Shown here: piece after piece, positions 15,921 through 24,887 of the stretch
How the letters are laid out: every line of letters starts with the position of its first letter
How positions within the stretch are numbered: position 1 is the first letter of the stretch
Source of the DNA: CAZCEC01 sp964497615
GTDB taxonomy: Bacteria; Chloroflexota; Anaerolineae; Anaerolineales; UBA6663
Reading direction: 5' to 3'
DNA: 64,000 nucleotides
Assembly (NCBI GenBank): GCA_964497615.1
Contig: CAZCEC010000028.1
Span: forward strand, 13,961 to 77,960
The notes under the pieces: model-generated
Databases searched by the model: none
What the model was told of the DNA's origin: nothing
What the model saw: the letters and a program-made list of their open reading frames with translations, nothing else
Made by a program: the position numbers and the translations under genes

Positions 15921-16586
15921 ATGCAGCGCCTCAGCGGCAATTATCGCCCCTGGCAGACCGGCTGCCTCGCCTTTTTTGGTCTGGTCATGATGCTGGGCGG
16001 CGCGGCCGCCCTCATCATCCCCGTCATCGCCGGCGACATCGTCAGCTTCGAGGGCGGCCAGCTTCGCATCGACCCGGAGGCCGGAATCCCAATCCTGGCC
16101 ACGGTCGTGTGCGTGGGCTTGCCCTTGGGCGGCATCGGCCTGTTGATGATCGGCGCCGCCGTGCGCACCATGCTGGCCCGCGCTCGCGTCGCGCCGCCCG
16201 AGGTCGCCGTCAGCACTACTACCCCCCGCGTCGGTGAAATCTTCACCCTGGACTACCGGCAAACCTACCGCGTGTCCACCCAGGTCCAGCTCATCCGCAT
16301 GTCCCTCATCCTGCGCGAGAGCGCCACGTACCAGCGCGGCACCGACACCGTCACCGTCACGCACGACCACTTCGTGCAGACCTACGATCTGCCCGAGCGC
16401 CAGATGTCGGCCGGCGAAACCTTCCAGGACCGTCGCCAGTTCCAAATCCCGCCGCTGGGTATGCACACCTTCGTCGCCAACCGCAACAAGCTCAACTGGT
16501 TCCTCAAGGTCACAGTGACGATCCCCGGCTGGCCGGACTACGAGGAAGAGTTTAGCCTGACCGTGCCGCCCGTGATTGTGAGGTAA
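15921..16586 (+). CDS. membrane-anchored arrestin-like protein
   Basis: 221 residues. Two hydrophobic segments (about 13-40 and 53-78) anchor a C-terminal beta-sandwich with strands such as EVAVSTTTPRVGEIFTLDYR, QLIRMSLILRESATY and WFLKVTVTIPGWPDYEEEF. The order resembles arrestin-like/Spo0M-type domains (vertebrate arrestins are scaffolds; bacterial ones are poorly known). It is followed 4 nt later by a soluble protein of the same general fold, so the two probably form a pair. No enzyme motif is seen. Confidence 0.55.
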   Translation: MQRLSGNYRPWQTGCLAFFGLVMMLGGAAALIIPVIAGDIVSFEGGQLRIDPEAGIPILATVVCVGLPLGGIGLLMIGAAVRTMLARARVAPPEVAVSTTTPRVGEIFTLDYRQTYRVSTQVQLIRMSLILRESATYQRGTDTVTVTHDHFVQTYDLPERQMSAGETFQDRRQFQIPPLGMHTFVANRNKLNWFLKVTVTIPGWPDYEEEFSLTVPPVIVR

Positions 16587-16590
16587 CCCC

Positions 16591-16983
16591 ATGGCCGAGG
16601 CCGTCATTCAATTCTCTCTGGAGGGGGGCGAGCACGAGGGCGCCCTCATGCGCTTCGAGCCGCGCAGCCGCCTGAACGGCACCGTCACCGTCACCCCCGC
16701 CAAGGACATCCGCGCCAAGCAGGTCTATGCCCGCTTGCAATGGCACACCGAGGGCCGCGGCGACCGGGACGAGGGCGTTGTTGCCGCCGTCGCCTTCAAC
16801 GACGCCCAACTGCGCGCCAATATGCCCATGGTCGGCCGCTTCACCTTCGACCTGCCCGACTCCCCCTGGAGCTTCGCCGGCCACTACGTCAACATCGTCT
16901 GGGAGATCATGCTCATCGTGGACATCCCCCTCGCCGCCGACCTGCGCGCCAGCCAGCCATTCATCCTGGCCCCGCGCCGCTAA
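16591..16983 (+). CDS. small arrestin-like beta-sandwich protein
   Basis: 130 residues with no signal or membrane segment. The end of the protein (SFAGHYVNIVWEIMLIVDIP) has the strand pattern of arrestin C-domains, and the beginning (LEGGEHEGALMRFEPRSRLNGTVTVTP) resembles their first strands. It starts 4 nt after the membrane-anchored partner. Its last 23 nt overlap the convergent AAA ATPase gene. Confidence 0.55.
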   Translation: MAEAVIQFSLEGGEHEGALMRFEPRSRLNGTVTVTPAKDIRAKQVYARLQWHTEGRGDRDEGVVAAVAFNDAQLRANMPMVGRFTFDLPDSPWSFAGHYVNIVWEIMLIVDIPLAADLRASQPFILAPRR

Positions 16984-17641
16984 CCGCCTCCACCTGCGCC
17001 GCCCCCACCTCCCCCACCGCCTCCACCGCCTGAAACACCTCGTATAGGCACCGCTCAATCGCCCGCCGGTTCGACCCGTAGGCCGCGTGCAGCGCCATCA
17101 CCGCGCTGTCCGAGATCGTCATTCCGGGCCACGCCGGGTCGAGCGTGAAATATCCTAGCCGCCTCGCCAGCACCCGCGCCAGGTGTGACGCGTCCGGTGC
17201 ATCCAATTGCACCGTCAACAGCGGCAGGCCGCGCGCCGCGAACGCCCTCGCGAAGTCATCATGGCTCCCCAGCGCCAGCCGCAGCCCCGCCTTCGCCGCG
17301 CGCCACAGCCGTTCCCGCTCACGGCGGCTCAGCCGCTGCGCCTCGTCCAGCGCAAACACCTCCAGCCCCGCCAACTGCGTCTTGAAGACACGCTGCCCCT
17401 CTGGCAGGTATTCATAGACCGCGCGCCGCCCGGCCCGCCGCCACCCCGCCGCCAGCCCCAGCAGCGCCGAGGTCTTGCCGCGCCCCAACTCGCCCAGCAC
17501 CTGCAAGTGCTGGCCGCTGGCCTCCGCCTCGGCCATACCCGGCGGCAGCACCACCACCTCCGCCCACTCCTCATCGGTCAGGGCGCGAAACGGATTGGAG
17601 CGCAGATTGAGCGCATGAAAGGGAAAGTACGGATCGCGCAT
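16961..17641 (-). CDS. ExeA-like AAA ATPase
   Basis: 226 residues from ATG 17641. The N-terminus NLRSNPFRALTDEEW is followed by Walker A GELGRGKTSAL (about 51-61), Walker B VFALDEAQRL and a sensor segment LRLALGSHDD, as in ExeA/TniB-type ATPases. It ends in a small helical lid. These ATPases drive secretion-complex or transposition-complex assembly, but no such partner is nearby. The start is supported by a CATACT -10 6 nt upstream of the ATG (leaderless). It overlaps the arrestin-like gene tail to tail by 23 nt. Confidence 0.75.
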   Translation of the reverse strand: MRDPYFPFHALNLRSNPFRALTDEEWAEVVVLPPGMAEAEASGQHLQVLGELGRGKTSALLGLAAGWRRAGRRAVYEYLPEGQRVFKTQLAGLEVFALDEAQRLSRRERERLWRAAKAGLRLALGSHDDFARAFAARGLPLLTVQLDAPDASHLARVLARRLGYFTLDPAWPGMTISDSAVMALHAAYGSNRRAIERCLYEVFQAVEAVGEVGAAQVEAVSGAGPG

Positions 17642-17647
17642 GCACCG

Positions 17648-17656
17648 AGTATGCCA
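17648..17656 (-). promoter_or_regulatory. leaderless promoter of the AAA ATPase gene
   Basis: On the minus strand TGG CATACT (17656-17648) is an extended -10 separated by only 6 nt from ATG 17641, so transcription should start at or next to the start codon. Confidence 0.5.
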
Positions 17657-17812
17657 CATGAATCCATATAGCGCGGTGCAACGCCAACTCGCGACAAGAC
17701 GCCCTCTGCTTGTCCCCAGCCCGCGAAGGCGGGCTTTGTGCCTTCGTTGCCGCGGTTTGAACCGCCAGGCTCACGCGCTGCCTCCCACACCTACCTATGA
17801 TAGACTCGCCCC

Positions 17813-19678
17813 ATGCTTCGCCGCCTCTCGCGCTTCTGGTTGGCCGCCCTCCTTGGCATAGCCGCCTTGGGCCCGCCCATCCCTGCGGCCCCCGCCGCGG
17901 CCGCGCCCAATATGCCAACCGATGCCAAGATCGCACCCTGGGTATTTGCCCACACCCTCAACGATCAGCAAGCCGAGTTCCTGGTGGTGCTCAACCAGCA
18001 GGCCGACCTCAGCGGCGCGGAGGCCCTGCGCACTAAGCAGGAGAAGGGCCGCTACGTCGTCGCCCAACTGCGCGCCGCCGCCCAGGCCTCGCAAGGCCCC
18101 CTGCTGCGCTGGCTGGCGCGGCAGGGCGTGCCGCATCGCGCCTTCTATATCGTCAACGCCGTTTGGGTGAAGGGCGACCTCGCCCTGGCGCAGACCCTGG
18201 CCGCGCGCGCGGACGTGGCGCGGGTGGACGGCAACCCCAGCCTGACCGGCCTCTCCGGCGGGCCGGCGGCGGGCTTTGCGGTGGACTATGCCGCGCCCAA
18301 CGCCGTCGAGCCCAACATTGCCTACGTCAACGCGGACGATGTCTGGGCGCTGGGCTTCACCGGCCAGGGCATCGTCGTCGGCGGGCAGGATACTGGCTAC
18401 GACTGGGACCACCCCGCGCTCCTGCCGCAATATCGCGGCTGGGACGGCGCCATCGCCGACCACGACTACAACTGGCACGACAGCATCCACAGCGGCGGCG
18501 GGAGCTGCGGCGCGGACTCAGCCTTCCCGTGCGACGACAATAACCACGGCACCCACACCCTGGGCACCGCCATCGGGGACGACGGCGGCGCCAACCAGAT
18601 CGGCATGGCCCCTGGCGCGGAGTGGATCGGCTGCCGCAACATGAACCAGGGCATCGGCTCGCCCGCTACCTACCTGGAGTGCTTTGAGTTCTTCCTCGCC
18701 CCCTACCCCGTCGGCGGCGACCCAATGACCGACAGCAACCCCGACCTGGCCCCCCACGTCACCAACAACTCCTGGTCGTGCCCCGATTTCGAAGGCTGCA
18801 CCATCACCAGCCTCCTGGCCGCGGTGCAGGCCCAGCGCGCCGCCGGCATCTTCACCGTGCTCTCCGCCGGCAACACCGGCCCAAGCTGCGGCAGCCTGAC
18901 CGAGCCGCCCGCCATCCATCCCGAGGTCTACACCGTCGGCGCGCTCAACACCGGCACGGACTCCATCGCCAGTTTTAGCGCCCGCGGCCCCGTCACCGCC
19001 GATGGCAGCAACCGCCGCGAGCCCGACCTCACGGCTCCCGGCACCGGCATTCGCTCCAGCGTCAATGGCGGCGGCTACAGCAGCGCCTTCAGCGGCACCT
19101 CCATGGCCGCCCCGCACGTGGCCGGCGCAGTCGCGCTGCTGTGGTCGGCGCGGCCCGGCCTCATCGGGCAGATCGCCCTCACCGAGCTGATCCTTAACGC
19201 CACCGCCGTGCACATCAACTCGTCCCTGTGCGGCAGCAGCGGCTGGCCCAACAACACCTTTGGCTTTGGCCGGCTGGATGCCCTGGCCGCTGTCGTCAAT
19301 GCACCCGAGGGCGCTGGCGTGCTGGCCGTCCACCTCGCCGACAGCGAAAGCGCCGCGCCCATCGCCGGCGCATCGCTCACCGCCACCTATTCCCCCACGC
19401 CCACCCTCAGCCTGTCGGGCCTCAGCAATGCAGTCGGCTATCTGACGCAGACCGTCTTCAGCGGCGCTTATACCCTCACTGTCACCGCACCTGGCTATTG
19501 GCCGCTGACGGTCGCCGGGCTCACCGTCACTCAGTCGCTGACTACTTCCGTCGCGCTCCAACTGGACCCCACCCACACCTTCTATCTGCCCTTCATCGAT
19601 ACTGGTGAAGCCGCACTGTCCACGCGCTTGGCCGCGCCGCCAGCCAACCACTCTGCCCCCATCCGAATCGCGCCCTGA
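17813..19678 (+). CDS. secreted subtilisin-like serine peptidase (S8)
   Basis: 621 residues. A signal peptide (MLRRLSRFWLAALLGIAALG, then an Ala-rich cleavage region) and an I9-like prodomain (about 50-150) precede the S8 domain with the triad Asp193 (GQDTGYD), His245 (NHGTHT) and Ser430 (SGTSMAAPHVAG). The C-terminus has a carboxypeptidase-regulatory-like beta domain (GASLTATYSPTPTLSLSG...) and FYLPFI near its end, similar to the YLPLV-type ends common in exported Chloroflexota proteins. It should degrade proteins outside the cell. A possible -10 TAGACT lies 6 nt before the ATG. The stop overlaps the next start by 1 nt. Confidence 0.9.
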   Translation: MLRRLSRFWLAALLGIAALGPPIPAAPAAAAPNMPTDAKIAPWVFAHTLNDQQAEFLVVLNQQADLSGAEALRTKQEKGRYVVAQLRAAAQASQGPLLRWLARQGVPHRAFYIVNAVWVKGDLALAQTLAARADVARVDGNPSLTGLSGGPAAGFAVDYAAPNAVEPNIAYVNADDVWALGFTGQGIVVGGQDTGYDWDHPALLPQYRGWDGAIADHDYNWHDSIHSGGGSCGADSAFPCDDNNHGTHTLGTAIGDDGGANQIGMAPGAEWIGCRNMNQGIGSPATYLECFEFFLAPYPVGGDPMTDSNPDLAPHVTNNSWSCPDFEGCTITSLLAAVQAQRAAGIFTVLSAGNTGPSCGSLTEPPAIHPEVYTVGALNTGTDSIASFSARGPVTADGSNRREPDLTAPGTGIRSSVNGGGYSSAFSGTSMAAPHVAGAVALLWSARPGLIGQIALTELILNATAVHINSSLCGSSGWPNNTFGFGRLDALAAVVNAPEGAGVLAVHLADSESAAPIAGASLTATYSPTPTLSLSGLSNAVGYLTQTVFSGAYTLTVTAPGYWPLTVAGLTVTQSLTTSVALQLDPTHTFYLPFIDTGEAALSTRLAAPPANHSAPIRIAP

Positions 19679-20487
19679 TGCCGCCTATCACCAGCAAGTC
19701 CAACCCCAAGTTGAAGGAAGTGCGGGCGCTCAAGCAGCGCAAGGCGCGGGCCGAGACCGGCCTGTTCGTCGTTGAGGGCATCCGCCACGTGGCCGAGGCG
19801 CTGGAGGCCGGCGCCCCCGTCGAATACCTGGTGGCCTGCCCGGAGACGCTCACCAGTCCCTTCGCCAACGATCTGCTGAACGAACAGCGCCAGCAGGGGC
19901 GCCACATCCTAACCACCACGGCCCAGGTCTTCGCCACCCTCTCCGAGCGCGAGAACCCCACCGGCCTGCTGGCCGTGGTCCGCCAGCAGCGCCGCGCCCT
20001 CGCCGATCTCTCGCCCCAGAACCTCGCCTGGGGCGTGGCGGTCGTCGCCCCGCAGGACCCCGGCAACGTGGGCACCCTCGTCCGCACGGTGGATGCAGTG
20101 GGGGCTGGCGGCCTGCTGCTGCTCGACAGCGGTGTGGACCCCTACCATCCCAACGCCGTGCGCGCCAGCCTGGGATCGCTGTTCTGGGTGCCCATCGCGT
20201 CCGCCACCTTCGCCGAGTTCGCCGCGTGGGCCAAGACCTACGCCTATCACGTCTACGGCTCGTCGGCGCATGGCGCGGTCGTTCACTCCGATGTCACCGC
20301 CTACGCCTCGCCCGCCCTCCTGCTGCTGGGCAGCGAGCGCGAGGGTCTCTCGCCGGAGCAATTGGCGCTGTGCGAGGCCGTTGTCCGTCTGCCCATGCAC
20401 GGACGGGCCACCTCGCTCAACCTGGCCGTCGCCGCGGGCGTCATCCTCTACGACATGCAGGCCAAGGGTCTGGGCGACGGCGTGTAG
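19678..20487 (+). CDS. TrmH/SpoU-family RNA 2'-O-methyltransferase
   Basis: 269 residues with an N-terminal SpoU substrate-binding domain (LKEVRALKQRKARAETGLFV) and a SPOUT knot domain. The three SpoU motifs are present: DPGNVGTLVRT, LLLGSEREGLS and LPMHGRATSLNLAVAAGVIL. It methylates ribose 2'-OH in rRNA or tRNA with S-adenosylmethionine; the target base cannot be read from sequence. Its start codon overlaps the peptidase stop (TGATG), so translation is coupled to an otherwise unrelated secreted protease. Confidence 0.88.
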   Translation: MPPITSKSNPKLKEVRALKQRKARAETGLFVVEGIRHVAEALEAGAPVEYLVACPETLTSPFANDLLNEQRQQGRHILTTTAQVFATLSERENPTGLLAVVRQQRRALADLSPQNLAWGVAVVAPQDPGNVGTLVRTVDAVGAGGLLLLDSGVDPYHPNAVRASLGSLFWVPIASATFAEFAAWAKTYAYHVYGSSAHGAVVHSDVTAYASPALLLLGSEREGLSPEQLALCEAVVRLPMHGRATSLNLAVAAGVILYDMQAKGLGDGV

Positions 20488-20499
20488 CTGCTCAATCCA

Positions 20500-20508
20500 T
20501 GCTACACT
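20500..20508 (+). promoter_or_regulatory. extended -10 promoter
   Basis: TGC TACACT at 20500-20508 is an extended -10 placed 33 nt before ATG 20542, leaving space for the ribosome site CAGGAGA. It should drive the unknown helical gene. Confidence 0.45.
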
Positions 20509-20541
20509 CCCGCGCCTAACCACACGCCCCAGGAGACTGCC

Positions 20542-21342
20542 ATGTCCGTGCCCAATCCCAATACCATCGCCCCGTGGTCACCCAACTCCACCGACGCCTC
20601 CTGGAAGGCGGCCAAGACCAACAAGGCCCGCGACAAGTGGCACACCGAACTAGGCGCCGCCCTGCGCGCCGCCGAGGCCGCCTACAAGAAGATCCAGTTC
20701 CACCAGTTGGATGTGGCCCTGATCATGCGCAAGACGGGCCAGAAGTTCGACATCGTCACGGATGTCGAGGTCGCCAAGAAGGGGGCCATCCTGCACTACA
20801 ACAATGTGGTCAAGCCCGCCATCAAGGCCCTCAGCACCGCGCACAGCAAGGCCGTTTGGGCCGGCCGCAACATCGTCATCACCGGCACCGCCAACACCAA
20901 AGCCAAGCAGATCGCCGCCGACCTCGCCCCGCGCCTGGTGCAGCTTAAGGGCATCAAGTTCACCGACTTCGACAACGAGATTGCCCGGCTCAAGCGCAAT
21001 ATGCAATTCACCTATGACAACTACGCCCGGAACATGGTCAAGGTGCTGTCGGATGCGCGCAAGTTCTCGCGCGCAGTGCGCCGCAAGCCCACCCCCAAGG
21101 TTTTCAACGCCGGCATCGAGGACGCCGCGCGCGGCCTGACCCAGATGATCGGGCAGGCCGAGAAGCTCAAGAAGAACGGTCACGACCTGGGCAAGGACAA
21201 CCCGCAGGCCATCTTCAATGCCCTGGATAACTGGGCCAATGGACGCGACGAACTGGAGGACGACGACGACCGGCAGACCGTGCTGCTTGCCATCTCCCGC
21301 TTTGAGTTGCTCACCGATCAGGTGGACGATTGGTGGAACTAG
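20542..21342 (+). CDS. uncharacterised helical protein, family member 1
   Basis: 266 residues, Lys/Ala rich, predicted nearly all alpha-helical, no signal peptide or membrane segment. I do not recognise a family. It shares a pattern with the protein at 33786-34487: TNKA near the start, then LGAALRAAEAAYKKIQFHQLD here against LG.ALLTAEARWNAIPWKDLD there, and QLKGIKFTDFDNEI against RLDKITLVDFEDAI. That suggests two divergent paralogues. It has its own promoter and an AGGAG ribosome site and ends 4 nt into the convergent isopentenyl phosphate kinase gene. An acidic stretch (DELEDDDDR) precedes the C-terminus. Confidence 0.7.
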   Translation: MSVPNPNTIAPWSPNSTDASWKAAKTNKARDKWHTELGAALRAAEAAYKKIQFHQLDVALIMRKTGQKFDIVTDVEVAKKGAILHYNNVVKPAIKALSTAHSKAVWAGRNIVITGTANTKAKQIAADLAPRLVQLKGIKFTDFDNEIARLKRNMQFTYDNYARNMVKVLSDARKFSRAVRRKPTPKVFNAGIEDAARGLTQMIGQAEKLKKNGHDLGKDNPQAIFNALDNWANGRDELEDDDDRQTVLLAISRFELLTDQVDDWWN

Positions 21343-22124
21343 CCAGACGCGATCAAGGTCCCCGGCGCGGCCTCGCCCAACAGCGCCGCCCGCACCAGCC
21401 CCGGCGTATCGCCCGAGAAGATCCGCACCGCTAACCCCGGCAAGGCCCGCGCCAGCGCCTGCATCGCCTGCACCTTGCCCGCCATGCCGCCCGTCACATC
21501 GGCGGCCTGCGCCCCCCCCACCCCGCCCGCCGCGGCATCTGCTGGCAGGTGAGGAACGACCTCGCCCTCCGGCCAGCGCGTCAGCACCCCCGGCTCGATG
21601 CCGGCCAGCAGCACTTGCCTGGGTCGAAGGGCGCGCGCCAGGTAGGCGAACACATCCTCGGTGGAAACGATCGTGCCGCCGCGCGCAACGTCCACCGCCA
21701 CATCCCCAAACACCAGCGGCACGAGGTCATGCGCCAGCGCCGCCCGCACTGGCTCCAACGCCATCTGTTCGATCACGCCCTCCCGGCACACCGCCGAAGC
21801 CGAGGGCGGCAGGTTGAGCACCGGCAGCCCCGCCGCCCGCGCCGCGTCCACCACCAGCCGGTTAAGCAACCCCGCCGCCGCCTGCACCTCCGCAAACCCC
21901 CGCCACTGTTCGGGCGTAGCGACTCCCTGGCGTGTGCCATGCTTGCGGCCCTCCACGTGCCCAAATGAGCCGCTCCCGTGCCCCAGCACCAGTTGCAGCT
22001 CGGGCTTCGCGCTCCGCGCCTCGGCGATTTCGCCCATCAGCCGTGCCAGTGCGTCCGGCCGCGCCGTCCGGGGTGTGTGCTTGTCCGTAATCAGCGAGCC
22101 GCCCAGCTTCAGAAAGATCAGCAT
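21339..22124 (-). CDS. isopentenyl phosphate kinase
   Basis: 261-residue amino-acid-kinase-fold enzyme. The N-terminal KLGGSLITDK (residues 6-15) and GHGSGSFGH (48-56), whose second His (His56) is the residue that marks isopentenyl phosphate kinases, are clear. GDVAVD and GGMAGKV follow. It turns isopentenyl phosphate into isopentenyl diphosphate, the last step of the alternative (archaeal/Chloroflexota) mevalonate route. It is third in an operon behind UbiA and mevalonate kinase, 22 nt after the latter. It overlaps the convergent helical gene by 4 nt. Confidence 0.9.
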   Translation of the reverse strand: MLIFLKLGGSLITDKHTPRTARPDALARLMGEIAEARSAKPELQLVLGHGSGSFGHVEGRKHGTRQGVATPEQWRGFAEVQAAAGLLNRLVVDAARAAGLPVLNLPPSASAVCREGVIEQMALEPVRAALAHDLVPLVFGDVAVDVARGGTIVSTEDVFAYLARALRPRQVLLAGIEPGVLTRWPEGEVVPHLPADAAAGGVGGAQAADVTGGMAGKVQAMQALARALPGLAVRIFSGDTPGLVRAALLGEAAPGTLIASG

Positions 22125-22146
22125 CCGGCCCTCGGCCCGTCTCGTT

Positions 22147-23097
22147 TCACGCCTCGCGCTCCCGCGTCTCGCTCACCTGCGTCGCAATCACCCCCGCCGC
22201 TCCGCCCGCCGCCAATGCTTCCCGCACGGCCACCATCGTCTCAGGCGTGACGAGCGCAAGCAGGTTGCCCCCCCGCCCCGCGCCGGAGAGCTTGGCGCCC
22301 AGGGCACCGGCAGCGAGGGCGTTGTTTGCCAGGGCATCAAGCTCCACGGATGACACATCCAATTGTCGCAGCAGCGCCTGGTTGCGATTCATCAATGGCC
22401 CCAACTCCTCGGGCTGTCCCCTCTCGATGTGGCCGCGCGCCTCATCCACCACTGCGCCGATCTGATCGAAGATCGCCCCCAGCCGCGCCGGTTCGCGCTC
22501 ATAGGCGGCCCGCACGTCGCCCACTGCCACGCGCGTGGAGCTGGACCGTCCCGAGTCGGCAATGAGCAGTTGAAATGGCTTGCCCACGCGGAACGGCGCT
22601 GGCGGCTGGCCGCGCACAAAATACACCGGCTGCCCATAGGCCACCACCGTGTTGTCGATGCCCGACGGTGTGCCGTGCAGCAGGGTCTCGGTCTCGAACA
22701 CCAGGGCCGACACTTCGGCCGCGCTCAACTCCATCTCGAGCGCCGCGGCCAGCGCCCGCACCACCGCCGTGCACACCGCCGCCCCCGACCCCAGCCCCGA
22801 AGCCATGGGGATGCTCGACTCAACCCGCACCTCACCGGCCGGCGGCTCGCCCAGCCCGGCCCGATCCAGCACCAGCCGCGCCGCCCTCGCCAGGGGGTCG
22901 CCCGTGGGCGCGTCATCCAGCACGTAACGCCGGCCCAGATTGATGGCCTCAATCCAGAATTCTTGGCCCCCCGGCGTCACCGTCGCCCGCGCCTCCACCT
23001 GGGCCACCGGCACCGCCAGCGCCGGCCGTCCATACACCACGGCGTGCTCCCCAAATAGGATCACCTTGCCGGGCGCCGTGGCCCGCGCCGCCTTCAT
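22147..23097 (-). CDS. mvk: mevalonate kinase (GHMP family)
   Basis: 316 residues from ATG 23097, which overlaps the UbiA stop by 4 nt. GHMP motifs: APGKVILFGEHAVVYGRPAL at the N-terminus, SSIPMASGLGSGAAV (ATP loop), HGTPSGIDNTVV and the C-terminal KLSGAGRGGNLLAL. The GEHAVVYG and PSGIDN signatures are those of mevalonate kinase rather than phosphomevalonate or homoserine kinase. It makes 5-phosphomevalonate in the cytoplasm. The product then needs a decarboxylase, not in this window, to give the substrate of the neighbouring isopentenyl phosphate kinase. Confidence 0.9.
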   Translation of the reverse strand: MKAARATAPGKVILFGEHAVVYGRPALAVPVAQVEARATVTPGGQEFWIEAINLGRRYVLDDAPTGDPLARAARLVLDRAGLGEPPAGEVRVESSIPMASGLGSGAAVCTAVVRALAAALEMELSAAEVSALVFETETLLHGTPSGIDNTVVAYGQPVYFVRGQPPAPFRVGKPFQLLIADSGRSSSTRVAVGDVRAAYEREPARLGAIFDQIGAVVDEARGHIERGQPEELGPLMNRNQALLRQLDVSSVELDALANNALAAGALGAKLSGAGRGGNLLALVTPETMVAVREALAAGGAAGVIATQVSETREREA

Positions 23098-23966
23098 GGG
23101 CTGAGATATAGCACCGCCACCGCCAGCAAGCCCCACAATCCAAAGGTGATTTGCAGAGGCCGGTCGGTGAGCACCAGTTCATCGGGCGCGCCGCCCTCCC
23201 CTTTGATGTGGATCAGGTACAGGTAGCGGAAGATGCCATAGATGACAAAGGGGATGGTCAGCATCATGGCATGGTTCTCCGGCAGGTTGGGCGCGGAGAA
23301 AGTGTACAGCGCGTAGGCGAGGATGGTCGCCGTCGCCACCATGTTGATGAGTTGATCCAGAAACGGGATCGTATATTCCTCCAGCACCCGCCGCGACGAG
23401 CCCGAGTTTGAGTTCATCAGCAGCAGTTCCCCGCGCCGCTTGCCAAACCCCATAAACAGCGCCACCAGCGTAATGCACAGGTACAGCCACGGCGAGAAGC
23501 GCTCCACCGTAATGAGCACCACGCCGGCCGCCACGCGCAGCACATACCCCGAGGCCAACATCAGCACGTCGATCAGCACCACGTGCTTAAGCCGGAACGA
23601 ATACAGCAGGTTGTTCACCAGATAAATCAGGGCCACTACCCCGAAGCCCCACCCCAGCCAGAAACTCAGCGGCAGCGCCACCGCCGGCAGCACAACCGCC
23701 GCCGCCCGCGCCAGGGTTGGGCTCAGCCGCCCGGAGGGTAATGGCCGCAGCCGCTTCTTGGGGTGCAGCTTGTCCTTCTCCCGGTCGGCCAGGTCGTTGA
23801 ACAGGTACACCGTGCTCGACAGCAAACACAGCAGGCCGAAGCCCGCCAGGGTGCGCAGAAACGGCCCCGTCTGGGTCAATTGGTGATCGAACACCAGCGC
23901 CGCGAAGATCAGCAGGTTCTTGATCCACTGCTTGGGCCGCATGGTTTGGAAGAGCGCCAGCAACAT
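23094..23966 (-). CDS. UbiA-family prenyltransferase (DPPR synthase-like)
   Basis: 290 residues with 8-9 membrane helices. The first Asp-rich motif NDLADREKDKLHPKKRLRPL and the N-terminal MRPKQWIKNLLIFAALVF resemble decaprenyl-phosphate phosphoribosyltransferases of the UbiA family, which make polyprenyl-phosphoryl pentoses for cell-envelope glycan synthesis. A different acceptor is possible. It is the first gene of an operon with mevalonate kinase and isopentenyl phosphate kinase, linking isoprenoid supply to a prenyl-using enzyme. The ATG lies 7 nt after a perfect TATAAT, so the mRNA is probably leaderless. Confidence 0.85.
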   Translation of the reverse strand: MLLALFQTMRPKQWIKNLLIFAALVFDHQLTQTGPFLRTLAGFGLLCLLSSTVYLFNDLADREKDKLHPKKRLRPLPSGRLSPTLARAAAVVLPAVALPLSFWLGWGFGVVALIYLVNNLLYSFRLKHVVLIDVLMLASGYVLRVAAGVVLITVERFSPWLYLCITLVALFMGFGKRRGELLLMNSNSGSSRRVLEEYTIPFLDQLINMVATATILAYALYTFSAPNLPENHAMMLTIPFVIYGIFRYLYLIHIKGEGGAPDELVLTDRPLQITFGLWGLLAVAVLYLSP

Positions 23967-23973
23967 GCCGGCG

Positions 23974-24002
23974 ATTATAAACGGGAAATGAACATGCTAG
24001 AA
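23974..24002 (-). promoter_or_regulatory. leaderless promoter of the UbiA-mevalonate operon
   Basis: On the minus strand TTCTAG (24002-23997), 17 nt, then TATAAT (23979-23974). Only 7 nt separate the -10 from ATG 23966, so transcription should begin at the start codon. It overlaps the tlyA promoter on the other strand. Confidence 0.6.
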
Positions 24003-24003
24003 T
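23995..24003 (+). promoter_or_regulatory. extended -10 promoter of tlyA
   Basis: TGC TAGAAT (23995-24003) is an extended -10. It covers the ATG at 24002, so that codon cannot be in the mRNA and the ATG at 24020 is the likely start, with a leader of about 10 nt. Confidence 0.5.
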
Positions 24004-24019
24004 GAGGCGCGCGCCGCCC

Positions 24020-24802
24020 ATGCCCAAACAGCGCCTCGACCACCGCGTCCACCAGCTTGGCCTCACCGCCTCGCGCGAGTTGGCCCGCCGCCTGATCATG
24101 GCCGGCGAGGTGCGCGTCAACGGCCAGACCGTGGACCGGCCGGCCACCCTCATCGCCGAAGATGCCCGCATCGAGCTAAAAGCCCGTCCGCGCTTCGTCA
24201 GCCGCGGCGGCGCAAAACTCGACGCCGCCCTGGCGGCCTTTGGCCTGGAGGTGGCTGGCTGGGTCTGCGCCGACCTGGGCGCCTCCACCGGCGGCTTCAC
24301 CGATGCCCTGCTCCAGCGCGGCGCGGCCCGCGTCTATGCCATTGATGTCGGCCACGGCATCCTCGACTATCGCCTGCGCACCGACGCCCGCGTGGTCGTC
24401 ATGGAACAGGTCAACGCCCGTTACCTGGAGCGCCTGCCGGAGCCGGTCCAGTTGGTCGTCATCGACGCCTCGTTTATCTCTCTCAAGCTGCTGCTGCCGG
24501 CGGCGCGCGGCTGGCTCCCGCCCGCTGGCGGCGAGATTGTCGCCCTCATCAAGCCCCAATTCGAGGCCGGCCGCGGCCAAGTGGGCAAGGGCGGTATCGT
24601 CAAGGACCCCGCCGTTCACCGCCACGTGCTCGAAGACCTGCTCGGGTGGGCCAGCGCCAACAGCCTGCCCCCCGCCGGCCTGATCCGCTCACCAATCACC
24701 GGGGCCGAAGGCAACGTTGAGTTTCTGGCCTGGCTGCGCCCGGGCGCCGCCGCGCCCTTCGACCACGCCAGCGCCCTCACTGCCCTACTTGGCGCGCCTT
24801 AG
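24020..24802 (+). CDS. tlyA: TlyA-family rRNA methyltransferase
   Basis: 260 residues. An N-terminal S4 RNA-binding domain (RLDHRVHQLGLTASRELARR...) is followed by an FtsJ-like domain with ADLGASTGGFTDALLQRGA (S-adenosylmethionine site), the AIDVGHGILDYRLR segment and VIDASFISL. Proteins of this family 2'-O-methylate cytidines in 16S and 23S rRNA. SRGGAKLDAAL is also diagnostic. ATG 24020 is preferred because the upstream ATG at 24002 lies inside the promoter -10. Confidence 0.9.
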   Translation: MPKQRLDHRVHQLGLTASRELARRLIMAGEVRVNGQTVDRPATLIAEDARIELKARPRFVSRGGAKLDAALAAFGLEVAGWVCADLGASTGGFTDALLQRGAARVYAIDVGHGILDYRLRTDARVVVMEQVNARYLERLPEPVQLVVIDASFISLKLLLPAARGWLPPAGGEIVALIKPQFEAGRGQVGKGGIVKDPAVHRHVLEDLLGWASANSLPPAGLIRSPITGAEGNVEFLAWLRPGAAAPFDHASALTALLGAP

Positions 24803-24887
24803 CCCAATTCGTCCGAAAAATCGGTTACAATTGATCCAGCGGGAGAACACGGCCACACACCGGCCCGGATTCTCCCGTTAACCCTGT

